From positions 17,939,465 through 18,003,464 of the forward strand of contig JACBWW010000020.1 in NCBI GenBank assembly GCA_020086605.1: DNA of 64,000 nt, written 5' to 3'. Positions 12,208 to 24,081 of the stretch are shown here, piece after piece. Within the stretch, counting starts at the first letter, position 1; each line of letters opens with the position of its first letter. The notes beneath the pieces are model-generated. The model searched no databases. It worked only from the letters and a program-made list of their open reading frames with translations, and was not told where the DNA came from. Origin of the DNA: Lanius collurio. Lineage: Eukaryota > Chordata > Aves > Passeriformes > Laniidae. Made by a program: the position numbers and the translations under genes.

Positions 12208-12335
12208 CACAGAATCATAGAATAGTTTGGGTTGAAAGGGAGCTTAGGGATCATCCAGTTCTAACTGCCCTGCCATGGGCAGGGACCCCTTCCACCAGAG
12301 CAGGTTGCTCATAGTCCTCTCTGACCTGGCCTTGA
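12208..12335 (-). mobile_element. CR1 LINE 3' end, short, reverse orientation
   Basis: The plus strand reads 'cacagaatcatagaatagtt', 'tgggttgaaagggagcttag', 'ggatcatccagttctaactg', 'ccctgccatgggcagggacc' and 'ccttccaccagagcaggttg'. This is the reverse complement of the CR1 3' untranslated end, including the self-complementary 'cctgccatgggcagg' segment typical of several avian CR1 subfamilies. Only about 128 bp survives, a strong 5' truncation. No coding part is included. Confidence 0.95.
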
Positions 12336-13244
12336 TTGTTATATCTGATATTATTTTACCAGATAACAGGTTAGTAGGGAAGAATATTTTGTTTTAAGAA
12401 CAATAATTTTCCTCTATAAATTCTAATGTCTGCTAGAGAGACATTAGAACAGAGGAAATTCTATGTGTAGAATATATGTAGAAAATAATACAGAACACGG
12501 AGAATAATATTTTATCTTTTCAAATACTGATGTATGTTAAAGAGCTACTAAATTCACGTCCTAATATTTCCCATACTGCTACAGATCTATTCATAAAGCC
12601 ATTTACAATGAGTTCTTTACACATTGTCTCTTATTTGGAGGACATAAAGGTCTTTCTTGGGTCACAAATGCTATTTAGGACAAAGGCTTGGCTTTAGTAT
12701 TCTCAGATGATTGTCAAGGTACAGTATAATAGACCTGTCCACCAAAGGCAGTAGTCAGCCTTGCTTTCTGCAGACACTTTCCTGACAACTTACACTATTA
12801 CTGTGTCTTGTAAAAGACATGGGTGTGTGTATATATAAATATATATATACATCTGTTTAGGCGCATCTGTCGCTCAAAGCTCTTTTACTTTTGTAATAGA
12901 TGAAAATCTTTTCTGACAAGGTTCATAAACTTCATTCAAAAATCAAAAAAACCTCTACTTAATCAGATTTTACCCCCTTTTTCCCAAAAGTAACAGATGT
13001 TTTTTTTCTCTGTGCATCTTCTTCCTACATCTGTGTCTGTTTTTATTTATGAACGGTTGAATATAGCAATAATGTTATGCCAGTTATTGTCATAATGAAA
13101 AATAAGGAACAATATAGAAATATTTTCCCCCGCAATATAAACTATGTTTTCATTGCTAGTGAAGGGAATATGATAATTAAAAAATTTCAGGTTATTTGCA
13201 GTTTCTTGTAATTAAATATGTGCTCTAGCTGCTCTCCAAGTTGG
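12336..13244. other. Unique AT-rich DNA with a TG/TA microsatellite
   Basis: A short alternating tract at 12822-12850 (GTGTGT followed by interrupted TATATA) is the only repeat seen. No open frame worth annotating is present. Confidence 0.65.
12822..12850. repeat. (TG)n/(TA)n microsatellite, about 29 bp
   Basis: GGTGTGTGT followed by ATATATAAATATATATATA. The TA part is interrupted by one AA, which usually stabilises such repeats. Confidence 0.85.
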
Positions 13245-13652
13245 CAGGGAGCAACTGGGGGAGCTGGGGTTGTTCATCTTGGCATAAAGGAGGGTCAAGG
13301 GAGACCTTTTTTCTCTCTACAAGTGCCTGAAAGGAGGGTGGAGCCAGGTGGGGGTTGGCCGTGTCTCCCAGGTGACTAGAGGATGAGTCCAATAGGACAA
13401 GAGGAAATGATTTTGAGCTTCACTAGGGGAGGTTCAGGTTGGACATCAGGAAGGCTTTGTTTACAGAAAAGGTTCTTAAGCATTGGAACAGACCGTGCAC
13501 AGGGAGGTGATGGAGTCACCATCCTTGGACATGTTCAAGAAACAACTGGATGTGGCACTCAGTGCCATGGTCTGGTTGACAAGGTGGTGACCAGACCAAG
13601 GTCAGACCTGATAATCTCAGAGGTCTTTTGTTATCTTAATCATTCTGTTATT
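13245..13652 (+). mobile_element. CR1 LINE 3' region
   Basis: The CR1 3' part is read in the sense direction: 'gggagctggggttgttcatc', 'gggagaccttttttctctct', 'ctgaaaggagggtggagcca', 'aggacaagaggaaatgattt', 'aggttggacatcaggaaggc', 'ggaggtgatggagtcaccat', 'gaaacaactggatgtggcac', 'cagtgccatggtctggttga' and the end 'ctcagaggtcttttgttatc' plus 'attctgttattt'. This order (end of ORF2, then 3' UTR, then the tail) matches the CR1 subfamily with the 'ggatgtggcactcagtgcca' signature. The 114-codon frame at 13383-13727 runs through this part but is broken coding or UTR sequence, not a gene. The copy is 5' truncated at about 400 bp. Confidence 0.93.
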
Positions 13653-16600
13653 TTTACAGCCTCAGGCTGTGGGCACTGTGCTAAAGAAGGGGCATGCAAT
13701 TCTGGGTTCCCAGCTGGCTGGCACTGAGCTGTTCCCAGTTATGAGTGACTGATCTCAAAGGCTGTGCAGACATTTTTAGGGTAGCACTCTGCTAATCGTC
13801 AGAACTGCGGCATTCATTGAGAAATTACCGGTGAAGGTATTTAGCCCTGTCATTTGCACTGTCCAATTAAAACACTTCTGATCGAAGACCTTTATTCTGC
13901 AGAGTAAATGCAGCAGACACAATGGGCTGTCCTGATCTACCTGAAAAAGAGAGCCTTCCTCTCCTTGTCTGATGCCTGGACAGGGAAGCTGAGGCAGTGT
14001 GAGGATTGCTTTGTAACCAGACTTCAACTTCCTAGTCTCAATCTTGTCTCATTTGCTGATGCCCGCTGAGTTATTGGAGCTGGCTTTGATGTTGGAATGC
14101 AGGCTCATATTCATTGCAATATGGCAGCCTTTCCTCTTGTGCGAGGAAAGTTTAACCCAGGAACATCCATTTACTTTTAGGAGCATAAGTGTGTATGTCC
14201 TTTTTGTCCCTGACCTCTTCTGGACTGAAAGCAATGGGCATCTCATTGGCAGTGGGGTCTTGTCATACTGTGTGCCCAGTTACTGGAAAACATGCTCCTC
14301 TTTTTGCTTACTTTTGCAAGGCAGGACTCTACTTTCTCTCATCTGACAGATCTCCCACTGACAAGACCCTGGGTTTAAGGTACTGAAGTAAGGAAGTGTA
14401 ATTTCAAAGGCTGCTGACATTTGGAATTGAGAAAAGAGGTTTCCAGTGCATTAGAAAATACAGAATGGTATGGAACACTTTGATGTACCATATACAGAAT
14501 CCTGTCTCTTGTGGGGGGGGGGGGGGGTTGTGCATAAAGAGCTGTTTTCTAAACCATACCCTTTTTTCCTCATCATTTATGTAACCAGGAAGAGTACTTA
14601 GATTTTTTTTCATTAATGGAATAGCAGTGGGCTTCTGGAAAAAGCTGAATTCTTATCAAAAAAGGGAAAAGTGAAATGATTATCACAGGAAATAGGTCTA
14701 CTCTTTCAGGCAAGTGGTGCATTTTTTTTCTGCATCTACTAATTGCTGAAGAATAATGTTCACCCAGATCTATCTTCTCCTTTAAAAAAAAGCTTTCAGA
14801 AAAACGAGTGACAGATTTGATCTGAGAAGATATTTTAAAGCTGAATAAATTGAAAGGTATCATGAATATTTTTTATTTCTGTTTTCTTTTATGATTGAAG
14901 TTGTTTTGTAACTGATCTGGGTTGCATAAAATTTAAAGTGCATACACTCTTTATCACATTTTTTTTTTCTTGCAGACAAAGCTTATCTATATGTACATTC
15001 AAGAAAAGCAATACAAGTGACTTAAATGCCCAGTGGGCCCAGTGGGGGATGGCAAATGACTCATGACATTAAGTCAACAGATGAGGAATGCCAGGCAGGT
15101 CATGACCAAACTGACAAATGCAGAACTGGATTAGAGTCGAATGGCTTGTTTGTAGTTTTGGCTTTTATGCACCTGTAATTGTAGAACAAGCAATTAAAAA
15201 TTGTTCTTCTGCTTGATTATCTGTGAAAATATATGCAGCAACATCTATACTACCTCATCCGGTAACTCAACAATTTGATTACTTTGTTTAATGCTTTTGT
15301 GCTTCTCAACTTCTCAAAGTGATCTGTTGGTGGTGGATAACTGGAGTTGAATGTCTTTTGAAGACATACAAAAAGCAGAGAGGATCCTGGAGATGTTCTT
15401 GCATCTTAGGTTATACATTTGTAAGTGTCTGTGCATGCACATGTTTAATGTGCATGACATTTGTTCTGGCAGTGTCCAGTCTGCCAGCACGGCCACTGAT
15501 AGCAGCGAGGCTGGAACTGCATGGGGTCAGACCAGTAAAGCAACGGCGTTCTCTGGTCAGTATGGGAGATAACAAGGCTTGACTCAGACAATTCTGGGTT
15601 TGTAGATGAAGAGGGATCTGCTCCTTGCTAGGACTTACAAGAAGTGATGACTTAGTTATGACAGTCCAAGCCAGATGTTAAATTTACTGTCTAAAACAAA
15701 GAAAGAGGTCTCAGTGATTTGCCTGGGAGCACAAAGTCATCCGAGTTATGCTGACCTCAAGCCAACTTTGTTTCTATTAAGAGGAAGCAAAAAAGAAACC
15801 AACTTCCTAGAAACTGTTCTTTTGTCTTGCAGAAGGATTCATGAGTCAACTAAGCAAATCTAGGTTAGGCAGAAAACTTGGAGCATCAGCTTTAAGCCTT
15901 AAACTCAGAAGAGCATAAGAATTTTTGAAAATTAATCCCCGGCTCTCTTAGTAATTTCTGTGCAGAAACAGGCATCCCCTCTTCCTATCTTCATAATAAG
16001 CCTGGTATATTTTCCTGCCAATACAGTATTCTGGCATATGTTAAGGGTCAGTGAGTCTTCACATTGGATTCTTATTGGTAATAGTAGTGATTTATTTATT
16101 TTTCACTCAAAGATTTCCTGCTGTTGAGAGATTCATTCAAACATCTGGGCTTTAACTTGATTTCTAAAGATCTCTTTCTGCTCTGAGAAGGTTTGGAATG
16201 GACTTCAGTGGATTAGTGATGCCACTTCATGTAAAGTATGTTTTCACAGGTACTATGTATCCAGTGTTGCTGAACTACTGAAACACCCCATTTTACTTTT
16301 TATTGCCCAACATAAACATCTAATGTATGTAATGAAAAAGACAAAGGTATGAAAAGAAAATGGTGCAAGATAACAAATGAGTCACAGAAACTGCCCACTG
16401 CAAAGGAAGAGCTTTCAAAACTGTGGGGAGAACCAGCAGATTTGGTAACTTGCGTCACAAGCCATTACTGGTTTTATATGATATTTTTTGTGCTTTTGTG
16501 ATTTGCCATGCACATTACAGATTAAATGTGACACACTAGAAAATTTGGAGTGCATCAAGGCTCTCAAAGGAAGGCTTGCTGTCAAGCAGCCCCAGTTTGC

Positions 16601-19600
16601 CCTGCGTGCTTTCCATGCGCAGCAATCATTTCAAGTTGGCTCTTTGTAAATGAAGTTAGCAAAATATAATGTCAGAAAACAGTTCTGTTGTTGAAAGCAG
16701 CTATTGTGCTGTGCTAGAAAACAGACTAAATCAAGCCATTCTGGGGCATGAGACTAGCTGTATGACAAGCTAGAATCTAAATAAATGCATTCTGTCACCC
16801 CAAGGACAAAGTCACAATACTGCTTGTATGGACTGCAGGCTTGGGTAGGATACCAGTACAGGCATCAAACATGTGCCAGATAAAATAGATTTTTTTTTTC
16901 TTGATGGACAATTAGGTTGCTCAAACCTTGTGTTTGCCTGAGCTTTCTAAAAGGTTATCAGCCTTACTCAACAATCTACCAACATTGTCAGTTTCCTCTC
17001 CAGAAAAATGAGAAATTATTTTTGACAGATTTTTCTAAAATGCTACATTTCAAGTGCAGATTAATAGGCTGCTTTTCCACAAAAGAATTTTTGAAAAAGA
17101 AAGCATGCTCTCTGTTTTGCAGTGAACGTGGCATCTCAGAATTCAGTAGAAAATGCGTGCTTATGTGACAGAGAACAGGGAATGTCCTCATGCCCTCTTT
17201 TGCATAATTGTCACCTTGTATGAAACAGAAGTCATTTATCATGAACCAGATATATATTTCTGGGCTTTTTGCAGGCTTGATTTCAGCATGGTAAATGTTT
17301 ATGAAGACAACTTTGCTTCTTTCAGGGAAAATCCTTTTAATAAGTCTTTCTGTGTATTTAAAGGAGTAGGATAGAAATCTTCAGCAGGTTCAAAGAAACA
17401 AAGATTTGGTTAGGTTATTCTGTGCATTTCAGATTTTCTAGTGATTTTTAAACTCAGAAAGCAGAAGATATGAACCCAATGTGTGGACACACTTTTGGTT
17501 AAATCAGGAGCCTGTTCACTGATAGTTGTTTAAAACATAAGGTGTAAACTTTAATTTCAAAGATGAGGTTTTCCTTTTCTGCATACTATGATGCAAAATC
17601 TAATTCTATAATTTACATTATACATGTCAAAATGTTTGTAGTAATGGCTAAAGAGAAGTGATGTGTGGAAGTAAAGAAGGAAATGTACAGTTACTGAAGA
17701 AGATGAAAGAAAGACTTTGTGTGTGAATTTTTAATATCATATGCAGTTTAGCTCAGTTCCTATATGTGAGTCTTTTTGAAAATGTCACCTTAACATGACA
17801 CTGCTTTCTTTTAAATATGTATTTAATCCTATCTCAGTTGCCATTAGTCAGCCCTTATGAAGATTTTAGTTCTTTATACTTTCAGTGATTATTTTAGCCA
17901 TGAGTCTCCTGCAGCACTCTCACTCAAGAGTGGAATCTTGCAGATGCAGCTGCAAGGGCAGGAAAAAAGAACCTTTTTCTCTGGTGTTTGACCATGGGAA
18001 ACAGGGAAGTTCATCTCTGGCTTTAACTGGGGAAGGGAGGATGGAGCAGCAAAATTTGGAGCTACCCTCCTAAACTGCTGAAACTTAAAAAGCAGTGTGT
18101 GCATGGCAGTGCTGGCCAAGCCCAGCTGGTTCACTCCATGGCTGCCTATGCAGATTTACAGCTGGTGGCCTTGAAGGGCTGCAGGACATTTTCAGTTGGT
18201 GTAACAAGGACATTCCCTCTCCTTTTCACCAAGGTGATGAACGTCCTCCTGCTGTCTGGGTGGGGAACTTCTTTGGGCTGCCACCTTTGTGCTCTCTGAC
18301 CTGCACCAGCCTCTTGTCAAGGTCTGGATGGGGCCAGAAGTTGGAAAGGTTGCTTCTGCTGCCAGGAGCATAGACAGCACAGACATGAGCAGGAGGAATG
18401 CTCTCTGTGTCTGAGATGGAGCTAGCAGAGCTTTGTAATAGAGTAAGGTCCTACTTTGCACAGAGTACATGATACTCCTCTAATGAGAAGGTACCTAAGG
18501 TTTGTTTTCTTTGTAGATTGGGAAAATCTGATATTTTTGTCACCACCATCTAGTCTGGATACCCTGATTGAAAACACTGTGTCAAGGCTCCATTGGTCTA
18601 TCTCCTCTAGTGCTACAGCTGATGCTTCTCTTTCAGAGCATGAGGGGGGTCAACAGCTGTGGATGCCTTTTGGGGGAAAACTAGTTCATAAAAGAATATA
18701 TAGATCAGATTTATTAGAATCTTTTCTTCTGAAAGTGTTCCTTTTGTGGATTCTTATACCAGTCTGCTAATGCATTTCCCCATTTATGTTAAGAATTGCA
18801 TAGTGCTTGTTGTTTTAGGCAATGTGTGTAAACAAGAAGTGTTCAGAGCACAAATGTAACAAAAGGAGGTTATAAAACAAGTAAATCTGGATAAAGGGAA
18901 AAAAAATCAATGGGTGTGTTTGGGGGGGGTCGTCCCTTTAGCTACAAATATATTCTGTCTTGTATAATAGAGTTCTCTTAACATGAAGCACTATTCACAT
19001 TATGAATAGCCTTTTCAAGCAAATATGGCTCTCTGGCATAAGCATTGAGAATTGCTATGGCTGTCAGCATCTGTTCTTTTATTCTCAGAACAATTTTTCC
19101 ATCTAACACTAGAGGCCAAAAGGATTTTTAACTATAGTGTAACATAACATTGTAGTTTTCCTGCTACAGTCAGTCTGGCAATAAATGTTTTTTCAATGAG
19201 AAAGTGTAGAAAGTAAGATTGTTTGCATGAATCCAATGCAACAAACCTCTTCCTCCACAACACTGTTAGCAGAGAAAGCATTCATTTTGTAGAATGACAC
19301 ACAGATTTTATGTAAATAAGAGGCAGTTCCTTCAGACCAGATGTTTAATCCTTAATGAAACTATTTTCATTTATCACCCAGTAAAATGATATTTTATTCT
19401 AAATAATTGCCTGACTGTGATTGACTTTTAAAATGCAGAAGTCTATGAGCAACATCTAAAAGAAAAAGCCCTCTTTGTATGAGCTTTTTAAACAAGTGTG
19501 TGCATCGTTTGTCCTTTGTTTCTAGCACAGTCTCTGCCAGCATCTGTGTGAGCTTCACCAAGGAAGCATCATTGGGACCTTTGGAAGCTATTCCGGCCAG

Positions 19601-22600
19601 CTCTGATCCTCTGTAAAGATTTGTGGTGTCTGATTGTAACACCCCATGCAGGAGGCAGATTCTGCAGTCAAAGTTAGCACAGCCCTGGGCAGTAAAGTCC
19701 AGGATCTATTTTTACTCCTTCAGCAGGATGACCAACAGCAAGGAGGGAAAAATCTGCAAGGTGTATCCACTGCTATTGGCTGAGGTGGGTGTCCAAATTG
19801 GGAGGCACTTTTCCTTCCTCCCCAGTGATGGGAGGCTGGATCTGTCCCTTGTGTCCCACCAGGGAGCCAGGTGAGATGCAAAGAGGCTGAGATGGCAGCA
19901 AATGGTTTTGCTGTATCCCAGGTAGCACTTTTGCTGTTGCAAGCAATCTCTGCTGGTGCAGTGATTGTTGGCAGGAGCCTCCTGCCCTCCTTTTGGTCTG
20001 GTATGGATTACACCTGCCTCCAGCTTTGTCTCCAAATCATAGATATTTCTGGTGTCTGTCGCCAAGGCATCCTAGCAACTGTGACAAAAATAAAGGTGGG
20101 TGAGTGCAAAGCTTTTGCTAGAAAGTGGAAGAATTCAGAGAGATTATAAAGCCTTGTTCACTGTAACACTCCCTGTCAGCTGAAATTGCTGAAGTTCCAG
20201 CAAGCCATGGGCACAGAGCTGCCACTGCCCCAGCAGAGAGGAAGGATGTTGAAATAAGCACCCACAACCTGATGGGACAGGTAAATTTATATTGTTTTAT
20301 TAACCAAACTCCATTTCCATGGCAGAATATTTACTGACATCAATGGCAGTTCAAAAAACCCTAACAGTTTATATATTTCACTGATTTGTTATTGTTATTG
20401 TTATTATTTAAACGTTTATTAGCAGAACAAGTATATTTTCATCCTTTCATAGCAGTTGCCTTCTGTACTTTCCTTTCATCCCAGCTTACTCATTGTTGTG
20501 TTAAATTGATATAATGGCACTTTGGGCAGAAGAAGCATTTGATCAGTCTGCCTCTAACTGCTGTTGCTCTGCACATACTTTCTGTTTTGAAGAATGGTAA
20601 TCCTTTGTATTACACAATCCTCTTTTTAAAAAAATAATCCTGGTGTTATATAAGTGATAAGTAATGTGTCCTTAATATATTATCGTGGGTGGGAATGTTT
20701 CATCACGAATGCTTTTATCTGCATAACTATCAGTGAAAATGAGGGGGAATAACATAAAAATAAGACTCACACAATGTCATTAGGCAGCCAGTCAGGCTGT
20801 GAGGGTCCTATTTGAGACCACAGGTTTCATACTTTCAGATCCCCTTGCTAAATACTGCTGCATATTGCTGTGCCTTCCTTTCCACAAGCAGTGATGTTTT
20901 CATCAGAGTTCACATCTCTGCTGTAGAAGAATTTTCGATGAAGTGCTCAGTAATTTTAATTATTAAGAGGCAATATGTGCACTTAGATGATGTATATTTC
21001 CAAATGTGGAACTGTTCTTGAAACAACTTCTTGCTTTTTCTTGTGCTTGCAGGATGCTAGGATGTACTAACTCTGGATAACACCATCTGTGCATATAGAA
21101 GATTTTTGAATGCATGATAGAACAACCTCAACAAATCCATAAAAGAGTATTTTGGGGTTGTTTTATCCTGTAAATCAAAGTATCAGAATGATGCTCTTCC
21201 AGCATTGTAAGCCACTGAAAATTTATAAAATCTTTAAAATCTGCTTAAAGAAAACAAATATGCAGCATAAGTATTGTATCTTATTCTGTGCTAATAATTC
21301 TTCTTGAATCTCCTTTGCCTTTGGTTATTGCACTGTGATCTTGCACTGTGTTCTGGCACAAAGAGTCCCATTTGTTCAAATAAATCCTTTAAACAAATGC
21401 TATGTTGTAGTTTTGTCTTTTGGACTAGAAAAAAAATATTATTTTCTGTTCATTAGGAAAATTTGTAAGAATGATGAAGTCATTCTCATCTCATACTAAG
21501 TCATACCTGATTTTTTACCCAGATGTGAAATGTCTTTACTATAGTGATGGTTCCACACCAAAATAATAATCATATACAGGATGTCATGCTACATGGTGTT
21601 ATCAGGCTGTTCATTTCAATCAACAAGAGCAACTGGAAAAGCAGTCATTATTCCTGTCTGCACTATGTAGGACACAGAACAGATCTGGAATCTCATAGGT
21701 TAAGTGATTCAGAAGTGCTCTTAGATAGGATGCACAGGAATCTGTTTACACTTTGAAATGCTTTAGAATTGCAGTGTTGTTTCTCTTTCCTGAAAGCAGA
21801 AACTTGGAACAGTATTGATTATGTGAAGACCAGTTAATTGTCCAGAAGTATATTCAGCTTAAAGAAATTATTTTTTATTTCTAGAAAAAGCAGAAGATAA
21901 ACAAAACAACCTATTAGACCATAATACCAGGCCTTGATTTAAAAGTTGCTTGCATGCTCACAAACAGTTAACACTGCTTTTTCTTTCCCCCAAATGTCTG
22001 CCTTTGGTTAAAGAATGAGGACTGAAAAGGGAGATAAAATTTGTGCAGCCGACCAAGTTGTGCAGTCAGGCCATCCAAATGTCTTTTCTAATCTAATTAT
22101 GATAGATTTTTGGGAAACTGACTAAAGACCCTAAAAAAACTCATCTGCAAATCCTGCTTGGTATCAATCTTTGGATGGTATCATAATCCTGCTTGCAGGA
22201 TCCAAGTTATGCACTTCTCTGGGAAGTTATGCTTGGGATGCCATCCTTCCTATGTTCCTCTCATTTCCTTTTGCATCCCAGAACAGTAGGAAACCCCACC
22301 TGCTGCTGGCTCTCACTGACAGTACAGAGGGACAGGTCCAGCCTTCCCTCTCTCCCACTCAGAAGGACCAGGCAGACACAGCAGTTGTAACCCACAAAGT
22401 CCTTTGGAAATCTGCAGACACAGCTCTGGGGGACTCAGATCCTTACAGCCAGCCAGTTGCTGGGGTGGACTTTGGAGAGCTTCTGTGGATCTGGAGTTGG
22501 TTTTTCCTGCACCTACTGACAGCCCAGTCTTGGAAAAGTCTGTGCTCTGGTTATGATAAGATCTCAAAAGTCTTCAAATTATGTAATATGTGGTCTTACA

Positions 22601-23200
22601 GTCTCTTTGTAGGTCAGGTGAACAGTCTCTGGTTTTAGAAATTTGTCTGTCTGTTAGGAATGCTTCATGGAAGGAAAAAGTCTTAACACCTCAGTAACTT
22701 GAAAACACACAGGAAAAAGCAGTGCTTGTCTTAAGAGTTTCTGTGACAAGGAAAGGGAAATCCTTTGTGGAATAGAATGGCCCGATGTGGTTGCATTTAC
22801 TTGGGTGTCAGGGGCCAATAAATCCACTCTGAACTTTTCTTTAGATCTGACATTCCATGCAGATGCTTCAATGAGTTCTAATGTCTCTTTTTGGGTTCAA
22901 ATTTTGGTTTTTTTGATCCAATTTTATTATCAATGCCTTCCTTCCCATCTACTAGACTAGACTAGCCTTTATTTTTAATTCATGGAATAATTTATTTATT
23001 ATAGCTTGAATAACTGTCACTTCTAGAAAACATCTTCCTGTTGGAAGCAGCACAAGGTCTTTACACGCTTTGCCATGAGAAAGCTGGGCCTGGTGGGGGG
23101 TTCTGTCACTGACAGTGTCCCACACCTTGGGATCATAATGTCAGGCTCAATGTGACTGTCTTTTGCTGGTGGCTATCTGTCACACTTAATATGTGAGGGC
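13653..23200. other. About 9.5 kb without recognised genes or transposons
   Basis: This is mostly AT-rich unique sequence. Small structures are a G15 run at 14513-14527, a G8 run at 18922-18929, TTATTG-type repeats at 20388-20409, and a 7-bp inverted repeat around 15183-15207. Somewhat GC-richer patches lie at about 18095-18450, 19510-20230 and 22200-22560. They carry the longest random frames (22171-22638, 155 codons; 19712-20065 minus, 117 codons), none with a recognisable domain. Confidence 0.55.
14513..14527 (+). repeat. Poly-G homopolymer, 15 bp
   Basis: Fifteen uninterrupted G on the plus strand. Such runs can form stacked G structures and are a common source of sequencing error, so the true length may differ. 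Confidence 0.9.
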
Positions 23201-23221
23201 CTCCTTTTTCCTGTCAGCCAT

Positions 23222-23576
23222 TCAGCTGCTGGAATACAGGCCAAAGTGATAGATCCACTCTGCATTTGCCCTTGGCTCTGGATCTGTCAAATGTTCATCC
23301 TTGTTGATTTTGACCCACAGCTGGACATTGCTAAGAGGCAGGCCACAAAATGTACCACAAATATCTGCAGGTGCCTTTTCCAAATCCCTGTATTTCCAGG
23401 GCACACCGTGCTGCTCTTTTTCACAGTTTCTCAGCTTGGTGCACTGCTTCATGTTCTGGGACACTGTGTTGGGAGCAGCATGCTGAGAGTACAGCTCCTC
23501 ACAAAAAAACTATGAGGATCTTCCAAACTTGTCCTAAAAACTGAAACAGATTTTTCCATTCAAGTGCAAGAGGATA
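23222..23576 (-). mobile_element. Possible internal remnant of an endogenous retrovirus (unproven)
   Basis: This segment lies directly on the internal side of the minus-strand LTR at 23608-24044, where leader and gag-like sequence would be expected. On the minus strand an 80-codon frame runs from 23464 to 23222. I do not recognise any conserved retroviral motif in it (no zinc knuckle, no major homology region), so the call rests on position and strand only. It could equally be unique flanking DNA next to a solitary LTR. Similar-looking sequence may continue down to about 23040. Confidence 0.25.
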
Positions 23577-23594
23577 TTTTGTGTTCAGGTGCCT
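23577..23594 (-). promoter_or_regulatory. Possible decayed retroviral primer binding site
   Basis: Just inside the LTR end, the minus strand reads 'aggcacctgaacac'. This resembles the site complementary to the 3' end of tRNA-Lys (TGGCGCCCGAACA...), with differences that are largely transitions. The LTR end itself is poorly conserved, so the spacing (about 13 bp) is uncertain. Over 18 positions such a match is suggestive only. Confidence 0.3.
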
Positions 23595-23607
23595 CCATTG
23601 CTTCTCT

Positions 23608-24044
23608 CACAGTCAGTTGACCCTGGCTGGACACTGGACACTTGGTGCCCACCAAAGCCACTCTGTCACTCCCCTCCTCATATGGACAGGGGAGAGAAAA
23701 TATAACAAAAGGCTTGTCAGTCAAGATAAGGGCAGGGAGAGATCACTCACCAATGACTGTCATTGGCAAAACAGACCTCCACTTTGTGAAAATTCATTTA
23801 ATTTATTTCCAATCAAATCTTAGTAGGTTAGTGAGAAAATAAAAACTAAATGTTAAAACACCTTCCCCTCACCCCTCCATTCTTCTGGGGCTTAATTTCC
23901 CTCTTCTCCTGAATTCTCTGCCTCTTTCCCTCCAGATAGGGAGGGACAAGGGGTACATGGAATGGGGGCTCAGGTCAGTTCATCACTTGTTAACTCTGCC
24001 ACTCCTTCGTCTTCAGAAATAGGACCCTACACACTCCTTATCTC
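23608..24044 (-). mobile_element. Endogenous retrovirus LTR, 3' part only (minus strand)
   Basis: The plus strand reads 'gttgaccctggctggacact', 'ggtgcccaccaaagccactc', 'tgtcactcccctcctcatat', 'ggacaggggagagaaaatat', 'gggagagatcactcaccaat', 'ggcaaaacagacctccactt' and 'cttcccctcacccctccatt'. This is the reverse complement of a common avian LTR ending in '...GGTCAACCCACCACA'. The sense direction is minus: there an AATAAA polyadenylation signal appears (23802-23807 on plus as TTTATT), followed by the U5-like part. I recall the full LTR as longer than 1 kb; only the last 430 bp or so remain. It breaks off near 24044, immediately beside another LTR. The family is not named; membership in an avian ERV family is secure by resemblance. 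Confidence 0.85.
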
Positions 24045-24055
24045 AAATTCCTCAT

Positions 24056-24073
24056 GCCTCACACCAGGTGCCA
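24056..24073 (-). promoter_or_regulatory. Decayed retroviral primer binding site, tRNA-Lys type
   Basis: On the minus strand, 8 bp beyond the terminal CA of the neighbouring LTR, the text is 'ttttTGGCACCTGGTGTGAG'. A tRNA-Lys type primer site reads TGGCGCCCAACGTGGGGC and is often preceded by TTTT. Across the 18 bases nearly all mismatches are transitions (G to A, C to T or A to G), as expected from long decay. Its place right after the LTR marks that LTR as the 5' LTR of a former provirus. In life this site bound the tRNA that primes reverse transcription. Confidence 0.55.
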
Positions 24074-24081
24074 AAAAGGGC

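Noticed and set aside
12208..12335. Plus-strand orientation of this CR1 end
   Set aside because: 'cacagaatcatagaat' at the low-coordinate side is the complement of the CR1 tail, so the sense strand is minus.
13383..13727. 114-codon open frame as a gene
   Set aside because: It lies almost wholly in the CR1 3' region, which is broken ORF2 and untranslated sequence.
22171..22638. 155-codon open frame as a gene
   Set aside because: No recognisable domain, no splice or promoter context, and overlapping open frames on both strands point to low stop density. Kept only as a finding.
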